Shown piece by piece: positions 44,750 to 57,064 of a stretch of 64,000 nucleotides of DNA; position 1 is the stretch's first letter; each line of letters opens with the position of its first letter. The position numbers and the translations under genes were made by a program. The stretch covers positions 313,901 to 377,900 of the forward strand of contig JAVGVS010000159.1 of NCBI GenBank assembly GCA_032718565.1, in the 5' to 3' direction. The notes beneath the pieces were generated by a model that saw only the letters and a list, made by a program, of their open reading frames with translations, was not told where the DNA came from and made no database searches. The DNA is from Distichodus sexfasciatus. Lineage: Eukaryota > Chordata > Actinopteri > Characiformes > Distichodontidae.

Positions 44750-45785
44750 TCTCAATCCAAATTAAGTATGATCTGTGTCTAAATGTATTGACTTTATACA
44801 TTGTTAGTAAATGAGGGAACTCTGTATCTTTGTCCATAACTTGGGCAAAGGTTGACTGATTAAAAAAAATCTTTCACTGTTGCATTCAGAATAAAAATTG
44901 TGATTATTATATTGCCCACCACCGCTTAAATGTGTAGCTATTGAGTCTAGACTAGACTAGCAAAGGGCATTTCTGACTGAATTAAGACTAAACGTATTGA
45001 TTAATCAATATTTGCATTGTGTTTTTCTCCAAGAATGAAAGACATATTTTAAAAATCTTAAACTCTCATTCTCATTTATGCTTGAAAATCTGTATATACT
45101 ATTATAGATCTTCACTATAAAGCACATTTTTGCAATCTTACAAGCTCGTTGTTGCTGATTTAATGTTTGCAAAAGAGTGCAACAGCTACATAACCATATC
45201 ACTCACTGGTTCCTGAACTGAACCCATTCAGATTTTGTGATATCGGCAGATGTCAAAGCATTGTCCATTAAATCTATATAAAATTGTATAGTAAAGAAAT
45301 GTACACTCCTACCACTAAAGCCATCTTGCAAGGCTAAGCAAGGGGAACCACTACACCCCACTAAGTACACTTTCAAGCTAAACCCCTCTTTTTTCTCTCT
45401 CTTTCTTTCAACCCTTCCCCCTCTACATTTTGCCATCCTGTCCCTCATTAGCCGCTGTGAGGCCGGTTCACACCTCATTGCCAGCTCTATTCACTCCTGT
45501 ATTTGGTGATAAGCCCCCTTTAGTAGGTCAATGGGACCCTTTTCTGATCCGCCTGCTTGCTCGCCTAAAGAATAAGACTCTGGCTAATGGACAATTAGTT
45601 AGATTTATTCCTGCTCTCTGCCAGTCTAGATAATAAGCTCCAGAAACCACTTCCTTTTCTGAGAGAGACTGCACCTTTTTCGGATTCGTCCAGCATCTGC
45701 TCTTGCATAATCAGGGGGTTTGCAGTTGGCTTGAGCGTTATCACAATGTACTTCTAGGTTTTCCCATTCAAAAAAGACGTTAAGG
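44750..45785. other. Gene-free interval
   Basis: No coding exon supported. 45430-45650 is a repeat-free block of balanced composition (gcctgcttgctcgcctaaag, 'ctggctaatggacaattagt') that could be regulatory. Confidence 0.35.
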
Positions 45786-45790
45786 ACACT

Positions 45791-46262
45791 AGGCTTCATT
45801 CGCCAACCATAAAAAGAAAAATTTGTTCTTAAAATCTATTTCCCCCAGTTGCACATTCACCAATGTTTTTTATTTGAGTTTTTTTTCTCAGGTAAGCACA
45901 AAATCTATATACTTCTTAACTTTCGTAAGAACAACATTAAGAAATCATGAAGTACTTGCAGTAATCTTTAGGAAAATCTCAATTCTTGCTGGTCAGAATC
46001 TGAATCTTTTATCAAGAGTCAAAAAGAGGAAAAGATACAACAGTAAAGCATTTATCAAATAAAAGAATGGCAGCCATACACACATAATTTACAAACAGTT
46101 TATTACATACATCACTGTTTAAGTAATTGTTTTAAAACATCAGCTTATCTGATTTTTTTTTATTCTACAGTCGTATGGTATTGTGTTAATTAATTGTCAA
46201 CTTTCTTATGAACAAATATAAGAAAAAGCTAAGAGAAATACTGTATATTGGCGAACGAGCTC
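45791..46262. mobile_element. MITE-like foldback element
   Basis: The left end 'ggcttcattcgccaaccat' and the right end, read in reverse complement as 'gagctcgttcgccaatat', match at most positions. Inner words such as 'gttcttaa' and 'ttcttatgaac' also occur inverted. There is no transposase frame. A relative sits at 38639-38885. No clear target-site duplication was identified. Confidence 0.55.
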
Positions 46263-46264
46263 AG

Positions 46265-47730
46265 TATTCTGTTGCAAGACAACAAAAAAGTAATGCTTAA
46301 GCCAAAACCATATTTTTTGTTCCATCAAAACTCATTTTTGAGGTGTCCTTCCTGTTTTGTGAGAGTAAATTGGGTCAGCTAAGGTTTAACGGGACTGATA
46401 TTGTCCTGCTTGGGAACAGTGATCTCATGAAAAGAAAATAAATTCAATAAAGACTGTTTAAAGGAATCATTTTGGACCTTGAGGAACCATTCATGATGGC
46501 AGTTGTGTTGTTTTTATACGTAGTGTTTCCTGACCTTAAATGCTGTGTTCATCATAACAGTTTTTTTTGCTCAACATAATCATAGTTCATAAACCCATAT
46601 CCATTGTAGGCAGGTAAAATTGTGGCGGAACCTGTCATAAAACTAGAGTAAATCTTTCAGTGTGCTCAAAAATTAGAGTATAGGGTTATGAACATGTTAT
46701 GTAAACTCTTCCATTTAATCACGTTTATGAAGCAAACAAAGTAGATGTGTGGATGTTATATACACAAAGAGACACATACAAGCTCCATAGAATACATTAG
46801 CTCCTCTGATAAGGAATCCAGGCCAACAGAATCCAGGCCAACAGGGGGTTTTAATTGTTTGGTCTTTTTCATTCTCGTTAGTAGAAAACCATTTCTAAAA
46901 AAATGTCACTTGAGGCTTTGTTCTCCTCTATAAAATCCGATTTTAATGATCTTATTTGCTAGTATGCAATAAAGTTTTAAAACTAAGTTTAAAATAGGGA
47001 TTTGAAAGCAAATGTCTGATGTAATTCAATTGCCAGACCTAATTACCAAAAATTACACAATGGTAAAAATCTGTAGGTATTTATTTCAAAGGCTTGCTCT
47101 TCTACAACCTTAAAAATCATAATATCTAAACTTTCCCATTACTACATTCTAATCGTGCAAACCTTTGTGTGTTGGCAAGGTCACCTTTCTTCCATTTCCT
47201 AATAAAAATGGAACTTGCAGTGCCACTGTCAAATATTTTAAACACTTATTATATGGCCTATCAGGCAAGGATAAATCTATGGTAATCAATAACTCTTGAT
47301 GGGCCAATGCATTTGTTGTATTGTTCCGTTTTTGTGTGCGTTCCATTAATAATACCCGTAAAAAATCTATTGAAAAAGGCTTTCAGCTTAGCTACTTCCT
47401 TAATGAGTACTACTCTTAACACTAGTAATGTAAAACAATTATATGATCCAAATCATTTTTCTATTTTTGCTTAGGAGAACAAGCTCTGTCTACTGACTAC
47501 ACAAATCCACAAAAGTCTGACTAATCTGAGGATTTCTATCTTTTAGGAAATCACCTAAAACTTGCCCATGCATGTACACATACAGAGACACACACAGGCC
47601 AAAAAGACACTATTGGATCTAATGTACTTTTATTTGTAATATATGCACCAAGCCAATAAAATGAAGGAAGAAATGCAAGTGCAAAGATTAAGAACAAATG
47701 AGGTAAATTTAACAGTTCTGAATATCTGAA
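46265..47730. other. Gene-free interval
   Basis: AT-rich sequence. A TTTATT near 47630 could be a minus-strand polyadenylation signal for the candidate exon at 47734-47851. A short direct repeat (ccaggccaacag, twice, 46819-46846) is present. Nothing else recognised. Confidence 0.4.
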
Positions 47731-47733
47731 AGA

Positions 47734-47851
47734 TTAGATGGTAGCTGCCTTTCTATGACCCTTTGTTAATTTTAAAATAGTAAAGATGCTGCCGACTCCA
47801 GCCACAACTAGAATCAGGTCAGACACACATGGTTGGATGACTTGGATAAAC
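47734..47851 (-). CDS. Weak candidate terminal exon of an unidentified membrane protein
   Basis: On the minus strand a good acceptor (gttgtttttcag) is followed by 39 open codons ending in TAA. They code for FIQVIQPCVSDLILVVAGVG then SIFTILKLTKGHRKAATI, a hydrophobic segment followed by a short basic tail. An AATAAA-type signal lies about 100 bases further on (near 47630). I do not recognise the protein. A 39-codon open stretch can occur by chance, and the upstream minus-strand sequence up to 48.4 kb shows only frames broken by stops. It could be a decayed gene or coincidence. Confidence 0.2.
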
Positions 47852-48658
47852 CTGAAAAACAACATATAAAAATTTGCCTAACTTTTTTATTGCATGGAGG
47901 TCAATTCAGTTATCTCAGACTCCAGCTTTACTGCTTCTCTGGAGCAGTTTTACTGTAAGAACTGTTATTACTCTATCCACTCATCATTCAGCTGGTCACT
48001 AATCATGGTTTTCACTACAGAGTTGTCAGTTCGAAAATGAGAAGGTCGTCCATCTCAGTCTGACTGAGAATACCAGGCTGGAGCTGGATCACTAGATGTG
48101 TAATTAAAATGCCAACAAGATGAAATGTGTAGCTTTATTCACCCAAGAGAGAGGAGCCTTCAACCTACAATTAGCACCCAAGTAGCATTCACAGCTCATT
48201 AAATACTTTAATTCTTATTTTAACTGCATCTTTATTATAATTTTTTCCGAGCAAGATATTAAACTCCAAAATATTATTCAGGTTATTTTTCCCACTGGTA
48301 TTGCATCACCACTTCAACTTAGCAAACAGTCTTGTGTTTGGGACCAGACTCTATTTCAGGAAAAGTCTAATTAGTCTGAATGACCCCACTGACAGGGTTT
48401 TAGGCTAAAGTGGGGTTGGACTGGCACCACAGGGCAAGTCTGGACTCATTCATAAATGTGTTTTCCATGCAAATTAAGAGTAAGTAAGTAACTATATATA
48501 ATAAGGTGTTTTGTAATTATAAATATTAGTAAAGCATGAAGTAGTTGTAGGAACCTCTAGAAATCCCTAATGGTTTATAGTGTTTTTCTCAATGGACTGA
48601 GTCTGAATCACACATAAAAAGTCATACTTGTTGTGTTTTTCTCAATGGACTGAATCTG

Positions 48659-48991
48659 AATCTGGGGACTGGAGAGTATCCCAGGAACTACGGGCACAAG
48701 GTGGGGACCAACCCTGGGCAAGCGCCAACACACCACAGGGCACATGCACTCACACAATTACACTCTCACTCATACCTTACAGGGCCAATTTAAAGTCGCC
48801 AATTAACCTACAGTGCCAATTTTGGACTGAAGAACCCAGAGGAACCCAGAAGAGAACCGGAGAACCCAGACGAAATCCACACAAACATGGGGAGAGCACA
48901 CCAACTCCACACAGAAAAAAGGCCCTACAGCCGACCCAGGACTATCTTGCTGTGAGGCGGCAGCGCCAACCACTGCGCCACTGTGCCGCCC
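48659..48991 (+). repeat. Common teleost interspersed repeat ('ggcacaaggcgggga' family), copy 2
   Basis: It shares with 9289-9645, in the same order, 'gggcacaaggtggggaccaa', 'gccaacacaccacagggc', 'gggccaatttaaagtcgcca', 'ggagagcacaccaactccac' and 'ttgctgtgaggcggcagcgc'. It is preceded by a 53-bp direct repeat of 'gtttttctcaatggactga' (48582 and 48635). Confidence 0.75.
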
Positions 48992-49129
48992 TAAAAGAAG
49001 TCCAGTTACCTTCGATTCACGCTCTCAAGACGACCACGTCCTAGATGAATGAGAGCTTTCGCAGACATATTTGAACTGCCTTAAACTAAGGTTTGGTTCA
49101 GGCGTCTGAATAAAAGCTGCAGTTCTTCA

Positions 49130-49260
49130 GTCCGCCGCTAGTGGGCCACTAGAGGGAGCGCGCTGAGGTGGTGCGGGAGGCAGGGGGAGCCAGGTTTAAA
49201 CCTAGTGATGTCAGCGTGTGTGTGTGTATTCGTGTGTCTCTGTGTGTGTGTGTATGTGTG
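49130..49260 (+). promoter_or_regulatory. Probable promoter of a fourth gene, with paired CTCF-like motifs
   Basis: GC-rich sequence immediately upstream of an inferred 5'UTR exon. CCGCTAGTGGGCC (49135-49147) and CCACTAGAGGGAGC (49146-49159) both resemble the CTCF core. A TATA-like TTTAAA lies at 49195-49200, so a start near 49225-49235 is possible. A CRE/AP-1-like TGATGTCAG is at about 49207. An interrupted TG tract covers 49217-49262. Confidence 0.4.
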
Positions 49261-49923
49261 TAGGTAGAGCAGCTCCACGCACGACTCCGGAATCTCCTCC
49301 TTTCTGGGTCCTGTGTGGTTGTGGGGGAGGCCGGAGAAAGACTAAAGCGAACCAGTCAGGGATGCAAACGTAAAGTTTAACTTTCCTCCAGCTCCCTAAA
49401 CACCGATCCGCTTTCCGCCTCTCTGCTTCGAGTCCGTTTTCCTTTTTAACTACATCGCAGACTTCGAAGCGTATTTGCTTTTCAGAGGATTACCGATCGA
49501 AGAAGCGATAGAAAGTTTTTTTTTCCTCCCCCTTTTTCGCGCAGATAGATCCGACCTCGTACCAAACAAAAAGAAGACGGAGAGGAATTTTTATTAGCAC
49601 AAAAGGTTCGGACCGGGACTGATTCCTCTTTTGTACTTTTCTAAGGTTGATCTTTTAAAATCTCTCACGTTTGGATTCACGATAAGATCATCTTGAAGTG
49701 ATTTTAAGTGAAGTAACGCGCACCTCGACAACGTGATTTTTTCCTTCGCCGAAACTTCCATGGTACCTCTTACAAACACAAAAAGAAAAGAACTCGAATC
49801 TACAATTTGGGGATTTTTGCTGAACTGCAGGAGGAGAAGGACATTTGTCCCCATTTGAAATAATATTTCCAATCTCGGATCCGCATTTTTAATATATTCC
49901 AGTGCTGGCAAAGGGGAGAAAAG
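49230..49923 (+). other. Probable long 5'UTR first exon of an unidentified gene
   Basis: GC/CpG-enriched sequence ending in a strong donor (AAG|gtgagt at 49924). It has only short upstream open frames, such as ATG-CAA-ACG-TAA near 49362 and one of 32 codons starting at 49759. This fits a non-coding first exon with heavy translational gating. In mammals SEMA4C neighbours ANKRD39, so a semaphorin-4 gene is one possibility, but nothing in the exon itself shows this. Confidence 0.45.
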
Positions 49924-50435
49924 GTGAGTATTTATGGCCGTCCTGAAGCCCTTTTTTTAATCAATGTGCCAGTTTTCTTGTGTTTTTGTTTGGTTTGTTG
50001 TGTTATTAACGGTCTAATTTGCTTAATCCAAGGGGAAAACGTATTAAGAAATATTTATTTATAAAAACGCGATACAGAAAGATTTCTAATTGCTTTTGAG
50101 CAGCTTGTAAATTTAGTAACATTTGTAGTTATAGTTTGCATTTATAGTTAATCAACTTTAAGATGTCCTTCTGCACATTGCATTATGAATTAGAGCTCCC
50201 CCCCTTAAGAAAAATCATTCTGAACATCTCTAGCTTCACATTTGGGGTTTTGAGGCAAAAAGTTTTGGTCAAAAGGTTAATGCACAACACTGTGGTTCAT
50301 GGTTAGATTAAATCCCAAGAGGTTAAACCCCTAGTGATTAAAATAATAGGAATGTTTAAGTAAAGGTGTAAATGTGTCGTAGGACCAAATGGCTCAGGAG
50401 CGCAGGCACGTTGTCGCGGGAGCGCGCACTAATTT

Positions 50436-50481
50436 GTATATGAAAGTGGAGCCGGGAGCGTGCACAGCCACTTTCCTATAC
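50436..50481. other. Hairpin-forming inverted repeat
   Basis: GTATATGAAAGTGG (50436-50449) and CCACTTTCCTATAC (50468-50481) are complementary at 13 of 14 positions, with an 18-base GC-rich loop. It lies about 0.5 kb into the inferred first intron, inside a CpG-rich patch. Confidence 0.6.
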
Positions 50482-53400
50482 AGATAAACGCGCGTTCACG
50501 AGGCCGAGTAAGAGGATGGTGAGGATGATGTTTTTCAGGCTTTTGCCACAGTAACATGACTAAAGTGCTTTTGGTCAACATCGTTCTGAAGTCTTAAACG
50601 AGATTTAGAATACTCACAAATTATCTTTAAAGATGGCCACCATCTTTAAGGTTAAGATGCAAGGCAAAACCTTTTGCTTTAACTTATGCAAAATTTGACG
50701 TGGTTTCCACCTGTTTCCTACCTAAAACGGTCTAAGACTGATGTTTTGTTTCAAAATGTTGACTACAGGGTTTTATTTGCGTTTTCATTGAATAGATGGG
50801 TGCACAATATTGGGATGAAATTTGCATTGGCATTTATCTTTTGAAATATAAAACTACCATTTAAAAATAACGTTATTACAAAAAAAATGATTCCAGAATT
50901 TTCTTTTAGGAAAAAGTGTCTACAAAGAAAATTAAGGCAAAAAATGCTGACAACATTGGTATGGGAATTCAGCCTTTCTTGAACTTTATCTAAAGAACTT
51001 TACTTTAAAATAAATTTTATTATATTAGGCAGACCTTTCTTGCATATCAATCATGGGAAATGATAACTGGCAGGTACCAAGCAGCAAAAGAGTTTGAGCC
51101 TGACATTTTGTTTTACTTCACTGTGCGCACCTTGAGAAGTGACTTGTACATCACTAATGACAAGAGTTTATTGTGCAGCTCTAACTCTGCAGTTTCCGTC
51201 TTTTTACCTTTGTCTACCTTTTTCTTCTGAATTTGTTGCCTCGAGCCATGTTTTTTAAGTGAAGGCCACACTCGGTTTTTGGCTGTGTTTTTGTTGAATG
51301 TTTACCTGAGGGAAAATGTTTCAGTAATTTAGTCTTGTGTACATGACAACATAGACATTCAGACACCAACTGTGGGGAAATGTGTGTATGTATTTATTAG
51401 GAGGATCCGAGTTTGCCTTTCCTATTTAGACTTGCAGAAAGTCTTTTTTCATTGGGTTCTGAATGCCAGCCAGCTTGGGGGGGCTGTTTATCATCTCTGC
51501 TGAATGTGGCATAGAGTGTAGACGGGGCAGCTCGACTTTATGTAACTTGCACTTGTTTGTGCAAAGTAGCCTTTATTTGTGACTGCTTCAGCAATGAAGA
51601 AAGCTACTCTTGTCAGTTGTTTTGCGTTGTTGTTTTGGTCCCTTTTGTTACTAGTTGTCTTTTACATTGTTACTTTGCTAGATTGTGGTACTTTTCTGTT
51701 GCTTTCACCACATTTCTTTGTTTATTCCACATATCCCCATGCCATTCTCCAACTTCAGTGCACCACCAAACCAAACCTGGAACTCATTTCCATCTGTGCA
51801 CTTTCCATTGAAGCCTTACACTTCCAAAACATCCCCCCCCAATCACACACACAGACATTCAGACCCACACACACACCCTCCCCCCAGCTTTCCCAAAACT
51901 TGTCAATAAGTGGCCATTGTCATTCCAAGTAGAGACGTTCATAGTCAATTTCCACCTGGAGACCGGCCGGTGTCATGGATCTGCATGAAAAGCGAAATAG
52001 CTCGAATATGCCGGAATGGGGGCCAAACTTCGACATGTATGGACGTGTTATGAGGGACTAAAGAAAAAGAGTACTAAAAACAAAAAAAATCACTATAGAT
52101 ATTAACATTACAATGCTCCAAATTGAGACCGTTTTATTGAAATAAACTGTGTGGATAATGCTTGTTCTAGGACTTTGGATTTTTATTTTGACTCAGATGA
52201 AATCATAAGATTTTTCATGTTGTTCCCAACTTCTAATGGAATGCTTATGCTTTTTCCCATCACTGATGTGATTATTATTTTGGCATTGTAACTTTTTGAT
52301 ACTCTAGTTACTTCTTTCCTGGAATTTTCGTTTGACCTTTGAAATCGAGCACTGCGACTAACCTTGTAAAAAAAAATGCAGCCATTTAAGTCTGTAATTG
52401 CGTCAATTAGTGAAATTGGAGGGAAAATCGTTGTAGTTGCGAATCCTTCAGGACTTGACCAGTGTTTTTTCAGCGTCTACTTCCAATCAGGTCAGAAGTT
52501 CATACACTTTCAGTAAAAAAGAAAAAGAAACGGAGAGCTGGAAAGCATTTGTTGGAAAAGTCTCGTTATAAGAATATGACGCTGATGGTATAATTGATTT
52601 CGTGTGCCAAAGTCAACCAACGTTTATGCTAGAAAATTCCATGCCTATTGAGCACATTTGGTCTATTTTTAGTGATAACTTTGAGCAGTTGAATTTGTGC
52701 ATGTCTCAAGTTGAGGTAGATTTTTCTGTTCATAAACTTGTTAAAGTTAGCAAAATTTTCAAAGCAATCAGTTCACATTCGCATTTGGAAGTTGGAATTG
52801 AAAATATTGGTTGGTAAAGTCTTGGTTTGTGGTCTCAGTTTATCTTCTCATTGTGTTTTCTTCATTCCTGATGGCCAGAGGGGAGGAGGGCAGCGTTCCC
52901 AGTTGGCGTTTTATTTATTTTTTTTCTGGTGGAAGTGTGTGGCAGAGCGTTTTGGGAGGGGAGGAGAGGAATTTTCTTGCTCTCTAATTTACGGGGTGGC
53001 TGAGGGTGGACTGGCACAGCAAAGCAGCACCCACTGCCTTTTAAAAGAAAGTTGTTGTTGCACAAGTGTCTGAAAGCGTTGGCACAGAACGCCATTCTTG
53101 TTCCTTGCTGGTATCTCCTATAAAACACAGAACAATAGCAGCAGCAGACCTGCAGTTGTTCGTGCCTTTTGTATGCAAAATCAGGTTGCACTGAATACGA
53201 GCAGACACCAAATACTCAAAAATTGCCTACGGCACTGAGAACGCATCAAGATGGGGCTGTGGAAGAAAAGAAAGGGAAGGGCAGGAGAGAAAAGTGGAAG
53301 GATGTGTGATGATGCTCGATACTCTGATTGCAAAAAGTTATTTTGGGTGGAGACGGTGTTGCTATTCATGTTGAGAAGCTTGAATTTCAGCTGTTAATTG

Positions 53401-54219
53401 CTTATGTTACATTTCATGAGACACAATGCACTTAAAACAGACATTACTACTTGATGCGTGTTTAGCCGTAATATGTATGTAAAAATCATGGAATTCATCG
53501 TATCGAGTTGGACAATTAGCCAAAAATGTACCCAAAACAACTTTTAGAAACTCTCCAAACCAACTCTTGTATATGTTCATTGATAATTTCATAGATCACA
53601 AATTGTCCCGTTAACAAAAAAAAGGCATTTTTGGTGTATTAAGACAGAGATGGTCAATATTAAAATGAATTGATCAGATAAGAGCTGTTTCACAGTTTAG
53701 TCAATGAGAGAAAAAAGGGAGGATAAAAGGGGGATGAAGTCGGTCTAACAGCATGAAAACGTATAGCCAAAACACTGGAAGAAGTTGGGGTCGCACTTTG
53801 TGACCTCATCTTAGGGGAAAGATGGCAGAAAAAAAAGAGGGATGCAGTTGATCTATCCACAAGAAATATAATAGCACACTTCCTTGATAAGACCCCTGAA
53901 CGATGGCTCTACAACAAATAGGTCGACGTAATTATTTAACACTCGATTAATAAACAATTTCTCTTAATTATTGTTTATTATTGATTTAAATGTATTATTT
54001 GTTTACTAATATTTCTTTAAGTACCACAACCGCTCATTAATTGTATTATTGTGCAAAAATATTTTAAATCACCATAATTATGAAAATTGAATTGTATCGT
54101 ACTACCAATATTGCAGTTGTTTTGTATCGGCCCATCCCCGACCAAATCCAATTTCTACTAACATGGGATAAGGCAATAGAATGAGCAAAAAAATTTCAGT
54201 TTGATGCTAAAACCTCAGT

Positions 54220-54545
54220 TCTTCAGAGTGAACACGGAGACAGAGAGGAAGTCGGGGTCGCTGTAGCGACGGGCCGGCCGTAATTGGCCTCCCCGTGGAG
54301 CCACAGTCTCGCCGCCGCTTACCCTGACCGGGGCCCTGAATCCGGTGGGAGTGAGGTCGAACCCCTCCAAAACACACCCCCCACACCACACATACACACA
54401 CCAATCCCCCACAGAAACTTGCACCGCTATCCGGAATGTTCCGCTCGGCTAGCGGCCGACGCTAATGAGTGTGTGCCTTCGCCCCGTTCCCCTCCGCCGA
54501 TCACAGCCGGGGCAACATCCTGGGGTTCACTTAATTAGGGGCCTA
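54220..54545. promoter_or_regulatory. GC-rich island inside the inferred first intron
   Basis: A sharply GC-rich, CpG-containing block (for example 'agcgacgggccggccgtaat', 'ggctagcggccgacgctaat') in AT-rich surroundings. It is followed by a C-run and a (CCT)n tract at about 54578-54600. It could be an alternative promoter or enhancer. Open frames on both strands have no domain. Confidence 0.3.
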
Positions 54546-54720
54546 AAACCAGCCCCCCCCTCCCCCCCAAAAAACCTTCCTCCTCCTCCTCCTCCTCCTC
54601 TGTCACTCCCTTCTTCCGTTCCTTCTCTTCCCCTCACAAAAAAGCCAACCGATGGTTAGCAAAAAAAATGGTCTTTCGTAGTGATTATTACAAACTTTTG
54701 CCTTGATTATGATTCTTTTT

Positions 54721-54725
54721 TTAAA

Positions 54726-54789
<64 letters not shown>

Positions 54790-54826
54790 AATAATAATAG
54801 TCAATAATAATAATAATAAAATTTAA
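54721..54826. repeat. (TTA)n/(TAA)n inverted microsatellite
   Basis: A (TTA)n run at about 54728-54786 passes directly into (TAA/AAT)n, and the outer ends are the perfect inverted words ttaaattttattat and ataataaaatttaa. The whole tract can fold into a long AT hairpin. Confidence 0.85.
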
Positions 54827-56275
54827 TGAAAAGTAATTGTTCATTATTTGTAGTCAGGTAAATTTTTTCTGATTTTTAATTAAACTAAATGATATAGTAT
54901 AAGCGATACTGCTGCTGTATCGCGAGAGGTCCCAGACCAGCACCCATCTCCGCTAATATAAAGACTTCTGCACGGCAAAACCACAGTCGCTTGTCGAGCG
55001 GAGGTTTCGCAGAAAATGACCGCGAGGTTATGGGGGTAAAATTTTTGGATTTTTGTTTTAGTGTTTCTTGAAACAGTGGAAGGTTCAGCATTGTACTGTT
55101 GTGAATAAATTTGGCTGAAAACTTACCCTTTCCATCCCAAAACGTGACTTTCTTGAGGTGGAGAGGAATCAATCTAACAGAATGTAAAAGTTTGTTTTGA
55201 CCGCTCTACTCAATATTTACGGTAAATCCACTGGTTGACTAGCGTGAAGATATTTCTCCGGAATCCATCTTCATCTCCCGAGTTCAGTTAACCTAACGCA
55301 GGTAGGCTATCCGTGTGGCTGTGAATGCAGCGTAGGCTACCGTAAATGCAAACGTAGCCGCCACCGCACTAAGCGCCCAGAGTGCTAATAAGCCGATAGT
55401 CAATCTTCAAAGGCAGATTTCTCCGCTTTACGCGGCGGACAGGAGAAACTCAATTCTTTGAATGTTGATATCTCAGTCATATGTCTGGTTCATTCGATAG
55501 GTATCGCTTTTGAAGCTTGATTTATGCCCTCATGAAAAAACATATTACCTCACTTTTGGAAAAATTTGCAACAAGCGACTGGTTTTGACGTGGAGGGTCA
55601 CATATGTGGAAAGAAGTTTGTTTATGTGCAGCGAAAGTGATCTCACCAGTGTTTGTTTAGACTTACTTGACTTTTTCTCCTTTGCATTTTTGGCGAGCAA
55701 TCGAGAAACGTCTTTCCTGACCATATATCGAAGCTAAAAAATTTACTTGCAATTTTATCAACTAATGTTATTAGTTAGCATTAAATAAAGACTTCTAAGA
55801 AACAGTGGAAGTTTTTCCCATCAGCTCATACTAGCCCGGGCTGGACAGTTTGACTTAAAATCAGTATCGTGATTTTTTTTTTTTTTGCCTTGATAATGAT
55901 AAATTCACGATTCTTTTATACACTTTTGTTGTTGAGTGGGGGACAAGTGACGATAAATTTATTAACATTTTTGTTATTTATTCCAGCTTTTAAACTTTTG
56001 CGTATTGTTCAATTTTGCTATTTAACTTTCTGTTTTGCTGAGTTGTGCATATTGTACTAGAGTTTTTCCTCATTCTTTGTTTTTGCCATTTTGATTTCTC
56101 AATATTTATCTCAGAGAGTTTATTTGCCGCAATAACAGCGTCTCAAACTGTAAATCCTGTTTGTAGTTTTCGGCTGTTTGTTTTTGTTTATGCGGTTGGT
56201 AAATAACTCAATTTTAAATTGTGACAAAATGTGAAATATAAACTGCGAAATGAAATGTGGATTTTGCAAAAATGT

Positions 56276-56680
56276 TTTCTGATTTCTTTCTTTTTTCTCT
56301 CCTTTCTTATGCTTTTCTATTTTTTCTTTTCTTTCTTTTTTTATTTTCTTTCTTTTTTCTTTTCTTGTTCCTTTCTTCCTCTTTCTTTTGCTTTTCTTTT
56401 CTTTTCATTTCTTTTTCTTTTTCTCAATCTAGTCTCATTCTCCTTTCTCTGTCCTTTTCATTCTGGTTTTCTGTCTTCTGAATTCTGGAAAAGTGTGTTT
56501 CTTCTCTTTCTCCTTTTCTTTTCGCTTTCATTTTTTTCTTCTTTTCTTTCTTCATTTCTTTTTCTTCTATTTTTTTCTCTCTTTTTATTCTTTCTCTTTT
56601 TTCTCTTTTCTTTCTTTTTATCTCTCTCTCTCTGTGTCTCTCTCTGTCTCTCTTTCTTTTTTCTCTGTCTCTCGATGACG
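56276..56680 (+). repeat. Polypyrimidine (TC-rich) tract 1
   Basis: About 400 bases almost entirely T and C on the + strand, made of 'tttctttt' and 'ctctctc' words. It gives artificial open frames rich in Phe/Ser/Leu (+) and Lys/Arg/Glu (-). Confidence 0.9.
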
Positions 56681-57064
56681 GGTTCCAACAGCCTCCTTTC
56701 CCAGTCTTGCGTTGTGTGTAGTACTTGAGGTTCTGCTCGAGAATTTAGAGTTGTGTCTTTTTAATTTAGAGGAATTTGCATCGGGTTTCAGCTGATATTG
56801 GCCTGGAGACGGAGTGCATTCCTCTCAGCTGGAAGTCTGAGGGGAACGGGGGAAAGTGAGCCGTTTGAGAAATGTTGGCTGAGTGTCCTTAACTCTACTG
56901 TGTGTGTGTGTGTGTGGGGGGAGAAGAGGTGAACGTGGTTGGCTGTAAGCTTCTCTCACTTCCGAGTGTCTGGCAGCTGATGGGAGCTGCTGGAAAAAGC
57001 AAAGATTTACACCATCACTGGTCATTACCTTAGATTACGGTCACACTCTGTTTCCTGTAGTGAT

